From: DATAOG01 sp963753685
Lineage (GTDB): Bacteria > Pseudomonadota > Alphaproteobacteria > Geminicoccales > Geminicoccaceae
Length of the DNA: 64,000 nt
Assembly (NCBI GenBank): GCA_963753685.1
Contig: CAVWDE010000004.1
Location: forward strand, 189,203-253,202
Direction: 5' to 3'
Shown here: positions 26,605 through 35,547 of the stretch, piece by piece
Layout: each line of letters opens with the position of its first letter
Position numbering within the stretch: position 1 is the stretch's first letter
Translations under genes and position numbers: made by a program
The notes under the pieces: model-generated
What the model was told of the DNA's origin: nothing
What the model saw: the letters and a program-made list of their open reading frames with translations, nothing else
The model's database searches: none

Positions 26605-26682
26605 TCAGCAACATCGGAGAGACCAAACTCCTCCTCGAGGACACATGAGATTACGCATGACCCAGCCGCCCTGGGTTTCCAT
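26605..26682 (-). CDS. possible short Cys-containing peptide upstream of the radical SAM gene
   Basis: A 25-codon frame starting ATG reads METQGGWVMRNLMCPRGGVW and ends in five more residues finishing RCC. It lies 61 bases upstream of the radical SAM start, where RiPP precursor genes are often found. No good ribosome site precedes it and the GC-rich context makes chance frames common. It is listed only as a candidate. Confidence 0.2.
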   Translation of the reverse strand: METQGGWVMRNLMCPRGGVWSLRCC

Positions 26683-27010
26683 GTATGGCTCAGCGGAGCC
26701 GTTAGGCTTCCTGTAGCGGCGGATCTGGCCCAGCAGGTGTGAAACGGATCACAGGTTGCCAAATTTTTTTGGCGAATTGGGGAGTGGTGCGAATGTAGAG
26801 GGAAGGAGAGCCAGCGTGATCCCGGGTCGCAGCCCGCGGCCCGCCGTGCCCGCATCCCTACTGATCGCGGGCCGGGAGCGGGCCTCGCTGGCTTGCAGTC
26901 CCGCATCCTTACCAATAAATGGTCGTGGTTCAGTTGCCTCGGAGAAATCCGCAGGAAGAGAGTTCGACCAGGGGCGAGGCGCCACATCACGCAGATCTGC
27001 GCACTTCTGT

Positions 27011-27208
27011 GCCCGAAGTCGGCGGTTTTGCCCCCGAAATCACCAGGTTCGTGCCCGAAATCAGCGGTTTGGGACTGAAATCAGCGATCAAGTCGCCAGT
27101 GCGTCGAAAAACGATGTTGCAGCAAAGACTTATCCAGAGCGCACATCTGTCGCATGATGCTACAAAAGCGTCGCGTCGGTGTGCACTCGCGGGCCGCGCG
27201 GAAATTCG
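27011..27208 (+). repeat. dispersed repeat module 1, copy A (inverted relative to 57036-57226)
   Basis: About 198 bases that align end to end with the reverse complement of 57036-57226. Shared blocks include CAAGTCGCC, GTGTGCACTCGC and GCGCGGAAATTCG at matching spacing. The first 80 bases contain four imperfect iterations of about 20 bases built on CCGAAATCAGCGGTTT. No open frame is conserved between copies, so the conserved entity is probably the DNA itself. Confidence 0.75.
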
Positions 27209-27411
27209 CGGCCGCCTTTGGAAAACCGCAGGAAATTTCCGAATCTCCTGCCAACCCGCCCTGCGACGCGTCTGCGAACGCCAGCTTTGGCGATCGATCC
27301 GGAGAATACCGGCCGCCCTGGGAAGCGGCCGCGGGATGGGCCTTCCGGTGAGCCAGCACCGAATAAGTAACGAATTGAGCCCCTCATTAAAGATCTTCTG
27401 CGCCCCGTGCG

Positions 27412-27468
27412 GACCGACGTCGGTGGTCTTGCCGTTTCGGGCCGACCACCCTTGCCGGGCTCCCAGGA
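27412..27468 (+). repeat. dispersed repeat module 2, copy A
   Basis: About 57 bases sharing GACCGACnnCGGnGGTCTT, GGGCCGACCACC and a trailing GGGAGCC-like block with 55945-56003, in the same orientation. A related inverted block (GGGAGCCAGGCAGGCCTG, then CCAGGGAAGGGTGG) follows near 27506-27543, so the module is partly palindromic. Confidence 0.6.
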
Positions 27469-28098
27469 TCGACCACCGGCGGTCGATCCGCAGCGGGAAG
27501 CGGCCCCGGGAGCCAGGCAGGCCTGAGAACCAGGGAAGGGTGGCCCGTGCGGAGCGCAGGAGAGCTGCGCATACGGGTTCGGCGTCCTCCCAATCCCAGG
27601 TTACTTGCATATTTTCCCATAATCTGGTATCAGCTTAGGAGCGGAAAGCTCCCACTCCCACGCTTCGCGGTGTGCCAGGTTGGCGGCCGCGCAGCCGATC
27701 CTCGAGCGGGAGACCATGACCACCGACCGTCCGTCGAGCGCACGAATGCGCGCCCGCGGACAGAATGGTGCGCGCTCGCCAGCCCCGCCCGGCCGCGGCA
27801 GCCCGGCTGGCAGCCGAAAACCAAACGAACCCGAGAAGCGCACAAAAACAGGGGTTCTGTGGACATCACAGCGATCGCCGCCGAGCGGTCCAGACCGTGA
27901 CCTCGCGGACGGCGGCGCGATCACCCCTCGCCTGAACCAGACAAACCCGAGAAGGATCGCCCAAACAATGGCTTGGCTTGCGGCTGCGCCACCCGTCCCG
28001 GTCCACGCTCGGCTCCCAACACCGCCTCATGAGAGCCCGCGCCGGCGAGTCGTTCGCGGAACGCGGTGCCGTGGTCGAACGCCGGCAGCCGAGGGCCG

Positions 28099-29250
28099 TC
28101 AGGACGCCCGCCCGTTCGGGGCGAGCACGACCTTCATCGCCGCGTCGGTCTGCGCCAGCTCGACCGCCTCCTGCGCCCGCTCGAGCGGCAGCCGATGGGT
28201 GACGATCCGATCGAGCGGCAGCTTGTCGAGGTGCGCCGCCATGGCCTCCATCGCCGGCACGTAGGCGGTCGCGGTCTCGCCGCCGATGCCGAGCACGCAG
28301 ACGTTCGGCGCGCAGATGTCGGCGTTGGGGTTGACCGGCACCGGCCCGAGGTCGACGAACGCGCCGGCCACGATCACCGTCCCGCCCCAGCGCACGAGCC
28401 GGAGCGCGTCGACGAACGTCTCGGCGACCCCCGAGCAGTCGACCACGACGTCGGCGCCGCGCCCGCCGGTCCGCCCGCGCACCGCCTCGATGCGCTCCTC
28501 GTGGCTGGTCCGGTCGACGTCGAGCGTGAGCGTCGCCCCGAACGCCGCCGCGAGCTCGAGGCGCGAGGGAAAGCGGTCGAGTGCCATCAGCTCGCCGCAG
28601 CCGAGCATCCGCGCCTTGATCGCGTGACAGAGGCCGAGCGGCCCGACGCCGATCACGACCACCGAGCCCTCCGGCTCGAGCCGATGCGGCAACGGCAGTT
28701 GCGTCGCGTTGTCGAGCCCGTGGGTGACCGCCATCACCTCGGTCAGGACCGCGACCTCGTCGGGCAGCGCGTCGGGGACGCGGAACAGCCGCGTGCCCGG
28801 CAAGAGGTACATGAGCTCGGCCCAGCCGCCGAACAGGTGCGGCGGCCGCTTCGCGTTCAGGCTGTTGCCGTAGTCCTCCAGCCGCTCGCAGGCATAGTAG
28901 GGAAAATCCCGGCGGCAGAACCAGCACTTCCCGCACGCGACGTTGGCGCCGGGTACGACCCGGTCGCCCGGCCGCAGCGGGCGGCCGGCGCTGTCGTGCA
29001 CGGGGCCCCCGGTCTCGACCACCACGCCGACGTTCTCGTGGCCGCAGATCAGCGGGTACTCGAGCGCCCGCTCATGCGGCGTGCCCGCGTACTGCCTGGT
29101 CTCGCCACGGAAGGTGTGCTTGTCGGTGCCGCAGATCCCCGAGTAGACGATCTGCAGCAGCACCGCGCCCGGCTCGACCGAGGGTCTCGGGAACTCCTCG
29201 ATCTCGATCCGCCCCGGACCGGTCATCACCGCCGCCCGCACGCCGCTCAC
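28099..29250 (-). CDS. zinc-dependent alcohol dehydrogenase (medium-chain family)
   Basis: A 383-residue MDR dehydrogenase. Catalytic zinc ligands are Cys40 (SGICGTDKH) and His71-Glu72 (CGHENVG). Structural zinc cysteines are Cys106, 109, 112 and 121 (CGKCWFC region). The Rossmann motif VIGVGPLGL binds NAD(P). It lies apart from obvious partners; the next leftward genes are separated by the long repeat-bearing region. Such enzymes oxidise alcohols or polyols; the substrate cannot be assigned. Confidence 0.92.
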   Translation of the reverse strand: MSGVRAAVMTGPGRIEIEEFPRPSVEPGAVLLQIVYSGICGTDKHTFRGETRQYAGTPHERALEYPLICGHENVGVVVETGGPVHDSAGRPLRPGDRVVPGANVACGKCWFCRRDFPYYACERLEDYGNSLNAKRPPHLFGGWAELMYLLPGTRLFRVPDALPDEVAVLTEVMAVTHGLDNATQLPLPHRLEPEGSVVVIGVGPLGLCHAIKARMLGCGELMALDRFPSRLELAAAFGATLTLDVDRTSHEERIEAVRGRTGGRGADVVVDCSGVAETFVDALRLVRWGGTVIVAGAFVDLGPVPVNPNADICAPNVCVLGIGGETATAYVPAMEAMAAHLDKLPLDRIVTHRLPLERAQEAVELAQTDAAMKVVLAPNGRAS

Positions 29251-29296
29251 GGCGCTCTCCCTATCCTGGCTGAGATGGGATCGATCATGAAACCCA

Positions 29297-29938
29297 TCAG
29301 GCTGAAGGTCCGGTGAGGTGGTACCCGGTGCCGCTCAGCGTGCGCGCCATGTGCTGGGCGTACCACTGTGGCCAGTCGGGATCAGGCCTGCCGAGCTCCT
29401 TCTCGTGAACGCCGTGCGCGGCGGCGGCACTCTTGAGCGCCGCCAGCAGGATGTCGGTCATGGTACCGTCGAGCGGCTCGTGCGTCGTCCTTCCAGGCAG
29501 CCGCTCCCTGATCTCCTGCAGCAGCCAGACGTTGCCGTCGGGATCGCTGAACGAGGCATAGGAGGCGTAGGAACGGCCTTGCGGATCCGGACCCGGAGCG
29601 CGCCCCTCGGTGCCCGCGCGAAAGCCGCCGGCGAGGCCACCGCCGGCGTCGTGGAACACCTCGCTCACCTCGACGCCGTGCGCTCCGAGCTCGCCGCGGG
29701 CCGCGTCGATGTCGTACACCGCCAGGACCAGCCGGTCGATCGAGCCCGGCTGCGCGGTCGTGATCCCCTTGCCGAAGATGATCGACGCCCCCGAACCCGC
29801 CGGCGTGCACTGGATCAGCCGGTAGTCCTCGCTGGCCACGTAGTCGATATCCAGGCGAAACCCCAGTTTCTCGTAGAACGCTTTGGCGCGATCGACGTCG
29901 GAAACCGGTACGACCAAGACTTCCAGTTTCATGTCCAT
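29297..29938 (-). CDS. VOC-family (glyoxalase/bleomycin-resistance-like) protein
   Basis: A 213-residue protein whose first 150 residues form a VOC fold: MKLEVLVVPVSDVDRAKAFYEKLGF at the start and FSDPDGNVWLLQEI at the end, with a metal-ligand-like Glu. A 60-residue C-terminal extension (ILLAALKSAAAAHGVHEKEL, WPQWYAQHMA) is seen in a subset of the family. It is leftward, upstream of the alcohol dehydrogenase gene and possibly co-transcribed with it. An ATG two codons downstream (29932) is an alternative start. Confidence 0.88.
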   Translation of the reverse strand: MDMKLEVLVVPVSDVDRAKAFYEKLGFRLDIDYVASEDYRLIQCTPAGSGASIIFGKGITTAQPGSIDRLVLAVYDIDAARGELGAHGVEVSEVFHDAGGGLAGGFRAGTEGRAPGPDPQGRSYASYASFSDPDGNVWLLQEIRERLPGRTTHEPLDGTMTDILLAALKSAAAAHGVHEKELGRPDPDWPQWYAQHMARTLSGTGYHLTGPSA

Positions 29939-30000
29939 GACTACCGCTCCCCACTGTGTCCTTGCTCTGACATTTTTGTAGTGGTTCTGTTTTCCCCGAC

Positions 30001-30627
30001 CTAGCGAGAAGAGAGCAATTCGACGATCTCAGTTGTGGTCACAATGGCACTGGCGTAGATAGGGATATTCACGTCGAGAGCGGCGTGCATCTCTAGGTCC
30101 GAGTAATCCGCGGTCGCGTCTTTTATCATCGTGACGTCGTAGCCGAGCTCGGCGACAAAGCGAACGGTCGCTTCGACGCAGGTATGTGCGATCAGGCCGA
30201 CGACGATGAGCTGGTGAATGCCATGCCTCTTGAGCTGTAAATCCAGATCGGTGTTGGCAAAGCCGCTGGAACACCAGTGCTCCGTCGCGACGATCTCGCC
30301 CGGCTTGGGCTCGAACTCGGAACGGATCGCGCCACCCCACGTGCCGTATTCGAAGCTCTTGCGCGCCCAGGCTGCCTTCTGTATGGGCGCAACATACTTC
30401 CAGGTCTCGTAGTCGCCGGGACGGTATCGCCGATGCAGCGCATGGAAAATGCGAAACCCCGCCGCGCACGCCGCAGTCAGGACTCGCAACATATTAGGAA
30501 CACAGTGGTTCGCTTCGGCCACGCCCTTGATGCGATCCCAGATCTTGCCGCCCTCGGAAATGAAGTCGTTGTAGGGATCGATCATCAGAAGTGCGGTGAT
30601 CTCCTTGTCATACGTGTGCCCCGTCAT
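30001..30627 (-). CDS. isochorismatase-like cysteine hydrolase
   Basis: A 208-residue cysteine hydrolase. Asp17 (LMIDPYNDF) and nucleophile Cys150 (GLIAHTCVEATVRF) fit the family triad. The usual central Lys is not obvious: the equivalent segment reads VATEHWCSSGFANTDLDLQL, as seen in one subgroup. Members hydrolyse isochorismate, nicotinamide or carbamates; this one cannot be assigned. It stands between the VOC gene and a cytochrome gene, all leftward. Confidence 0.88.
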   Translation of the reverse strand: MTGHTYDKEITALLMIDPYNDFISEGGKIWDRIKGVAEANHCVPNMLRVLTAACAAGFRIFHALHRRYRPGDYETWKYVAPIQKAAWARKSFEYGTWGGAIRSEFEPKPGEIVATEHWCSSGFANTDLDLQLKRHGIHQLIVVGLIAHTCVEATVRFVAELGYDVTMIKDATADYSDLEMHAALDVNIPIYASAIVTTTEIVELLSSR

Positions 30628-30705
30628 GGTGTTTTCTCCACCGTGAAGCTCGGATCAACAATGTGATTGGCACTGATGACGCGGCTTCCGCATGGCTCGC
30701 GGCCG

Positions 30706-31230
30706 TCAAGGTGCATAACGGTTGAAGACATAGTCGCGAGCTTTGACGGTCGCGTGGCAGGGAAAGCAGGTGTTGTGCACCGCCGCGCTGGCGGGCTTGC
30801 CGTCGTCAAACTGAGCGAACCCCCAGCCGCCGGTCGAGGCGTATTTCCTTGAGTCCTTGACCATGAACTGAACCCCGTTCTTGGGCGGGCCGGCCACGAA
30901 AGATTGGGGACGGCCAAAGGCTTTGTTGTTTTCCTCCGACGGGTCGTAACTCCAGGCGAGCCGGGCAATGATGGTGCCGTCCGGGTACGGAAGCTTCCCT
31001 GCCCGCGCGGCCTCGATCGCGACGTCGTTGCCCAGAATGGCGCGCAAATCGTTGAGGTTGCCTTCTTCGTGGGCCACGGAGATCAACCTCCAGTCGCGGT
31101 ATCCGGAGGGGATTTTGACGCCGAAGATCGGGGCGGCCTCGCCATCGGCCTGTCCAGACGCGGGGGCCCTGTCGGCAACTATGCCGGCCAGCGCTCCGAC
31201 TGCAGCCAGCACGACAACGATCCGTCTCAT
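30706..31230 (-). CDS. cytochrome P460-family c-type cytochrome
   Basis: A 174-residue secreted protein with an N-terminal signal sequence (IVVVLAAVGALAGIV) and one haem c site, CFPCH at 155-159, near the C-terminus. The fold start YRDWRLISVAHEEGNLNDLR is typical of cytochrome P460, a family that includes hydroxylamine- and NO-oxidising enzymes. The CxxCH lies only 15 residues from the end, as usual. No ammonia-oxidation genes are nearby, so a detoxification role is possible but unproven. Confidence 0.88.
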   Translation of the reverse strand: MRRIVVVLAAVGALAGIVADRAPASGQADGEAAPIFGVKIPSGYRDWRLISVAHEEGNLNDLRAILGNDVAIEAARAGKLPYPDGTIIARLAWSYDPSEENNKAFGRPQSFVAGPPKNGVQFMVKDSRKYASTGGWGFAQFDDGKPASAAVHNTCFPCHATVKARDYVFNRYAP

Positions 31231-31352
31231 GCGGCGCCCGCTTCAAAGATGCGCACCGTCACGCGCTCTCTGGGCGGACGCCACCGTCGCGCCCATGGTT
31301 GACGCAGGCCCGGTGTCATGAGGCCTGGACGATCAGCGGTGTTCGCGCCAGC

Positions 31353-32459
31353 TTATGCGCCGAGCGCCTCGTTGAACGCGTCGATGTACGCCTGCTCGTT
31401 CGACGACGGCCCCTTCAGCACCATGCCGAGCGGCCGCTCCGGCTCGTTGTAGAAGAAGCGGTCGGCGCGCTCCTGGTTGCCCTGCTTGACCAGCAGCTTG
31501 TACGCCGCCTCGTTGAACAGCGGGCGGCCGTAGGTCATGAAGTTCTTGGCGATCCACTCCGCCTGCTCCATCGTGTCGATGAACTTCTCGAAGGAGTCCT
31601 GGTGCGCGGACTCCTTCAGGAGCATCTCCGCGTCCATCCAGCCGAACAGGCCCTCCTTGGGCGTCGCGATGTCGATCTGCGGGCCGCCCGCGTCCTTGAC
31701 GCGCGCGTCGGTGCCGATGTTCTCGCACGTCAGCCAAGCCAACTCGTCGGTGAGCGCGCGGATCGCCTCGGGATTCTGCGACACGAGCTTGAGCACGTTG
31801 GGCTTGAGCTGGACGAGGAAGTCCTTGGCCTGCGAGATCTCGTCCGTGGTCATGTCGTAAGGCTTCTTGGCGCCCGTGGCGATGCCGGCCATGGCCATGA
31901 GGTCGGTCGGCTGGTTCTCGAGCACGATCCTCTTCGCGTACTGCTTGTCGAGCAGCGCATGCCAGGAGTCCGGCTTGGTCTTCACGTATTTGGGGTTGTA
32001 GTAGATCTGGACGCTCGACCAGCCGAACGGGTAGCCCATCTGGTTCGAGCCGGCCTTCCAGAACGGGACGTCGAGGGCAGCGGAGTAGAGTTGCTTCGCG
32101 ACCGGGAACGACTTGATGTCGAACGCCTCGATCAGGCCCTCGTTGTAGAACTTCGGGACCCAGAGCGCGTCCTCCGACGACATGTCCCAACCGCCGCCGC
32201 CGGCCTTGACCTTGATGTAGGCGTCTGCGTCGTCGCTGAACAGCTGCGGGCGCGCCCCGATGCCGGTCGTCTTCTCGACCTCTTGCAGTTGTTCCGGGAA
32301 GTAGTGGTCGGACCACGTGAGCCAGTTGAGCGTGACCGCGGTGTCGGCTGCCGCCCGCCTGGCGAGCCCGAACGCGCCTGCGGCGTACAGGCCGACCGCC
32401 CCCGCCGCTCCGCGCCGGAGAAGCCTTCTCCTCGACAACGACCGTTCGAGCTGATCCAT
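31353..32459 (-). CDS. ABC transporter binding protein, polyamine-type (Tat-exported)
   Basis: A 368-residue periplasmic binding protein of the spermidine/putrescine type (PotD-like). The N-terminus carries a twin-arginine signal (SRRRLLRRGAAGAVGLYAAG) and cleavage near AAADTAV. The mature part begins VTLNWLTWSDHYFPEQL. A CAGGAGG ribosome site precedes the ATG at 32459. The matching permease and ATPase genes lie at 33816-36686 on the same strand, with a divergent dehydrogenase gene between. The actual ligand may not be a polyamine. Confidence 0.9.
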   Translation of the reverse strand: MDQLERSLSRRRLLRRGAAGAVGLYAAGAFGLARRAAADTAVTLNWLTWSDHYFPEQLQEVEKTTGIGARPQLFSDDADAYIKVKAGGGGWDMSSEDALWVPKFYNEGLIEAFDIKSFPVAKQLYSAALDVPFWKAGSNQMGYPFGWSSVQIYYNPKYVKTKPDSWHALLDKQYAKRIVLENQPTDLMAMAGIATGAKKPYDMTTDEISQAKDFLVQLKPNVLKLVSQNPEAIRALTDELAWLTCENIGTDARVKDAGGPQIDIATPKEGLFGWMDAEMLLKESAHQDSFEKFIDTMEQAEWIAKNFMTYGRPLFNEAAYKLLVKQGNQERADRFFYNEPERPLGMVLKGPSSNEQAYIDAFNEALGA

Positions 32460-32702
32460 CGGTGCCTCCTGGCTTCGTTGACTGGCCGCCACTTGTGTCC
32501 ATGCCCGTCGCCGGCGACGGGCGACTGAAGCGGCCATACCTTTTACGTTCTCCCGGCAGGCTTGCAGCACCGCGGCGCGCCGGAACGATCGACACCCGGG
32601 CAAAGGGAGCGCTGCTTGCTCAAGCCACGGGGCGACTGTACAAACCCGCGGACTGGCTGTCCAGAACGCGGAACGGTCGCAACGAGCGGGAGCAGGAACG
32701 GG
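32460..32702. other. divergent intergenic region, binding protein versus dehydrogenase
   Basis: About 240 bases with no gene; the flanking genes are transcribed outward, so both promoters should lie here. No clear promoter hexamers or operator were recognised. Confidence 0.4.
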
Positions 32703-33803
32703 GTGAGCGAGGACGGGCGGATCCGGATCGGCGTCGTGGGGTGCGGGATGGTCGCCCAGGCGATGCACCTCCCCTACCTGTCCGAACTGCGGGACCGGTT
32801 CGAGCTGGCGGCGCTCGCCGATCCGAGCCGCGTGGTGCGCGAGGCGCTCGCCGCGCGCTACGGCGTGCCGGGCGTGCACGCCGATTACCGCGCTCTGCTC
32901 GATGCGGGCGGCCTGGATGCCGTGCTGATCGCCTCGCCGCACGCGACCCATATCGACGTCGTGCTCGCAGCACTGGACGCCGGGCTGCACGTGTTCGTCG
33001 AGAAGCCGCTCTGCATCTCGCTCGCCGACGCCGACCGGATCATCGACGCGCGCGCTCGCCAAGGCAGGGTCGTGCAGGTCGGCTTCATGAAGCGCCACGA
33101 CCCCGCCTTCGAGCGCATGCTGGCCGAACTGCCGGAAGGCGCCCGGACACTGCGCTACGTGCGCGTGCTCTGCCACGACCCCGAATGGGTGCCGTTCTTT
33201 GCCGCCGGCGACATCGTCAAGGGCACCGACGTCCCGGCAACGGTGATCGAAGCGACGAGGCGGGCCGAGTCGCAGCAGGTCGAGCAGGCGGTCGGCGACG
33301 GCTCGCCCAAAGCCGCGTTCGCCTTCTCCGAAGCCTACCTCGGCAGCATGGGGCACGATGTGAACCTCGTGCACGGTCTCTTGGAGCGGCTCGGCGAGCC
33401 GCTGCCGGGCCGGGTCGCGGACGCCGCCTGCTGGGCCGAGGGGCGTGCGATCACGGGCTCGGTCGTGCTTGCCAACGGCGCGCGCTGGGACAGCGCCTGG
33501 ATCCAGCTGCTCGATACCCGCGAGTACGTCGAGACGGTTTCCTTCTACTTCGCGGACTCGGTGCGCCAGCTCGTGTTCCCCTCGCCGTGGCTGAAGCAGA
33601 CGCCGACCCGCTACGAGCGCAGCGAGGCGGACGGGCTCGACCGGGCGGTGCGCGTCCTCGCGTCGCATCGCGAGCCCTTCCGCCAGGAGCTCGTGCACTT
33701 CCACGACTGCGTCCGCGACGGGGCCCTCTGCAAGACGCCGCCGGAGCAGGCACGGGTCGACATGGAACTCCTGACCGCGATGTTCCTCGCGGCGTCCAGG
33801 TAG
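32703..33803 (+). CDS. Gfo/Idh/MocA-family oxidoreductase
   Basis: A 366-residue NAD(P)-dependent dehydrogenase. The Rossmann motif is GVVGCGMVAQAMHLPYL and the family Lys is in VFVEKPLCISL. A GTG at 32703 is chosen because an AGGA-containing stretch precedes it and the Rossmann fold starts seven residues later; the upstream frame is not protein-like. It lies inside a polyamine-type importer gene set on the opposite strand, suggesting it acts on the imported compound. This is the second importer-dehydrogenase pairing in the window. Confidence 0.88.
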   Translation: MSEDGRIRIGVVGCGMVAQAMHLPYLSELRDRFELAALADPSRVVREALAARYGVPGVHADYRALLDAGGLDAVLIASPHATHIDVVLAALDAGLHVFVEKPLCISLADADRIIDARARQGRVVQVGFMKRHDPAFERMLAELPEGARTLRYVRVLCHDPEWVPFFAAGDIVKGTDVPATVIEATRRAESQQVEQAVGDGSPKAAFAFSEAYLGSMGHDVNLVHGLLERLGEPLPGRVADAACWAEGRAITGSVVLANGARWDSAWIQLLDTREYVETVSFYFADSVRQLVFPSPWLKQTPTRYERSEADGLDRAVRVLASHREPFRQELVHFHDCVRDGALCKTPPEQARVDMELLTAMFLAASR

Positions 33804-33815
33804 CGCTTCAGAGCG

Positions 33816-34655
33816 TCACCGCCCGAGCCGTACCGCCCGCTGCCCGAGGCGGAGCAGCTGCGGCAGCGCGAAGGCAAGCGCCAGGATCGCAAGCGAGGCG
33901 GCGAGCAGCATCGCCGCGACCGCGTTGACCTCGGGCGTGATCCCGAACTTGACCTGCGTGTAGATGTAGATCGGCAGCGTGTTCTGGCCGCCGATCAGGA
34001 AGTAGGTGATGATGAACTCATCCAGCGAGAGCGTGAACGCGAACAGCGCGCCGGCGACGATCGCCGGCAGCAGCAGCGGCAGGACGATGAAGCGCAGGCG
34101 CTGGAAGGCGTTGGCGCCGAGGTCGCTGGCGGCGCGCTCGAGGTCGCGGTCGAACGCCTGCAGCCTGGCCGCGACCAAGAGGATCACGAACGGCGTCGTG
34201 TAGACGCTCTGGCCGATGACCGCGGTCTGCGCCGAGAGCTTCATGTGCAGCGTGCCGGTGAACAGGACCAGCAGGCTGACGCCGATCAGGAGGCCGGGGA
34301 TCATGATCGGGAGCACGAAGGCGATCCGGATGCCGTCGCGGAACATCAGGCGCGAGCGCACCAGCGGGAAGGCGGCGGCGGTGCCGACGAAGGTGCTGAT
34401 CGCGGTCACCTCGGCAGCCACGCGCAGCGTGGTCGCGAGCGCGTCGTGGATCTGGTAGTCGCCGAGGGCTGTGCGGTACCACTCGAGCGTCCAGGCGGTG
34501 ATCGGGAACGTGGCGTATTGGTTGGCGTTGAAGCTGAACAGCACGAGCAGCACGATCGGTCCGAACAGGAAGACGTAGATCAGGGCGCCGTAGAGTCCGA
34601 GCGCGACCCGCGCCGCGCGCGCCCCCGCCGAGACGAGCTCGAGGTCACGCGCCAT
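33816..34655 (-). CDS. ABC transporter permease, polyamine-type (PotC-like)
   Basis: A 279-residue inner-membrane permease with about six helices. The N-terminal membrane segment is YGALIYVFLFGPIVLLVLFS, and the EAA-like loop is LERAASDLGANAFQRLRFIV. The C-terminal region has DEFIITYFLIGGQNTLPIYI, typical of PotC. It overlaps the PotB-like gene by 11 bases and is the last gene of that leftward operon, convergent with the dehydrogenase gene. Confidence 0.92.
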   Translation of the reverse strand: MARDLELVSAGARAARVALGLYGALIYVFLFGPIVLLVLFSFNANQYATFPITAWTLEWYRTALGDYQIHDALATTLRVAAEVTAISTFVGTAAAFPLVRSRLMFRDGIRIAFVLPIMIPGLLIGVSLLVLFTGTLHMKLSAQTAVIGQSVYTTPFVILLVAARLQAFDRDLERAASDLGANAFQRLRFIVLPLLLPAIVAGALFAFTLSLDEFIITYFLIGGQNTLPIYIYTQVKFGITPEVNAVAAMLLAASLAILALAFALPQLLRLGQRAVRLGR

Positions 34656-35547
34656 AAGCCTCCGGCGCCGACAGCGAGCGGCGGAAGACCGCCAGCAGCA
34701 GGATGATGAAGGCCGCGATCAGCAGCGAGACCGCGGCGCCGCGCGTGTACTGGGCGGCCTGGAAGAAGTTGACGACCAGGTTGCCGATCATCACGCCGCC
34801 GGTGCCGCCGACGATCTGCGGCGTCAGGTACTCGCCCAGGATCGGGATGAAGACGAAGATCACCGCGGTCACGATCCCGGGCCTCACCTGCGGGACCAGG
34901 ATCAGGCGGATCGCAGTCAAGGGCGGGGCGCCCAGGTCCATCGCCGCCCGCAGCTGGTCCCAGTCGAAGCGCTCGATCGAGGAGTAGAGCGTCAGCGCCG
35001 CGAACGGGAAGTAGAGGTAGACGAGCACGAGGATCACCGCCGGCCGGTCGTAGACGAACAGGCGGATCGGATGATCCGCAAGCCCGGTCCAGAGCAGGAA
35101 GCGATTGAGAAGCCCGTTCTCGCCGAGAATGGTCAGCCACGAGTACACGCGCAACAGATAGCTGGTCCAGAACGGCACGACGACCAGCACGAGCAGGAAG
35201 GGCCGCAGGCGGCGCGGCACGTGGCGCGACAGCCAGTAGGCGAACGGGAACGCCAGAGCGATCGAGATGGTGGTCGCGAGGACCGAGACCCAGACCGTCG
35301 CCCAGGTCGTCCGGACGTAGGTCCCGACGCTGAAGAAGTAGCGGTAGTTGTCCAGCGTCCAGTGGTGCACGACGTTGTAGTCGATCACCTTCCAGAAGCT
35401 GTAGCAGAGGATGATGCCGAGCGGGACGAAGAAGAAGCCGCCGAGCAGGAGCGCGGCCGGCAGGAAGCCGGCGTAGGACGCGGCGGCGGCGCGGAGCCAC
35501 CCTGAGCGCGTCGCTTCGAGGCGGCCTTCCGGCACCTCCACGCTCAT
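34645..35547 (-). CDS. ABC transporter permease, polyamine-type (PotB-like)
   Basis: A 300-residue permease with six predicted helices. Visible marks are the N-terminal helix GFLPAALLLGGFFFVPLGII, VVVPFWTSYLLRVYSW and the EAA loop LRAAMDLGAPPLTAIRLILV. The ATG at 35547 overlaps the ATPase gene stop by four bases, which fits a coupled operon ATPase-PotB-PotC. Confidence 0.92.
   Translation of the reverse strand: MSVEVPEGRLEATRSGWLRAAAASYAGFLPAALLLGGFFFVPLGIILCYSFWKVIDYNVVHHWTLDNYRYFFSVGTYVRTTWATVWVSVLATTISIALAFPFAYWLSRHVPRRLRPFLLVLVVVPFWTSYLLRVYSWLTILGENGLLNRFLLWTGLADHPIRLFVYDRPAVILVLVYLYFPFAALTLYSSIERFDWDQLRAAMDLGAPPLTAIRLILVPQVRPGIVTAVIFVFIPILGEYLTPQIVGGTGGVMIGNLVVNFFQAAQYTRGAAVSLLIAAFIILLLAVFRRSLSAPEAYGA

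Larger units (their letters stand above)
26544..28098. other. long non-coding region carrying repeat modules (copy A)
   Basis: No convincing gene is present in about 1.55 kb between the radical SAM gene and the alcohol dehydrogenase gene. Open frames here have erratic composition and no ribosome sites. The region is more AT-rich between 26750 and 27260 than its neighbours. It contains the repeat modules described separately, which recur at 55.7-57.5 kb. A small inverted repeat around a T-run (CCAAATTTTTTTGG) lies near 26759-26772. Confidence 0.6.

Noticed and set aside
27638..27652. rho-independent terminator (GGAGC-GGAAA-GCTCC)
   Set aside because: The stem has only five pairs, no U-run follows and no gene ends upstream.
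27680..28264. rightward gene in the repeat region
   Set aside because: The frame is Arg/Pro/Ser-rich low complexity, has no ribosome site and runs into the end of the alcohol dehydrogenase gene on the other strand.
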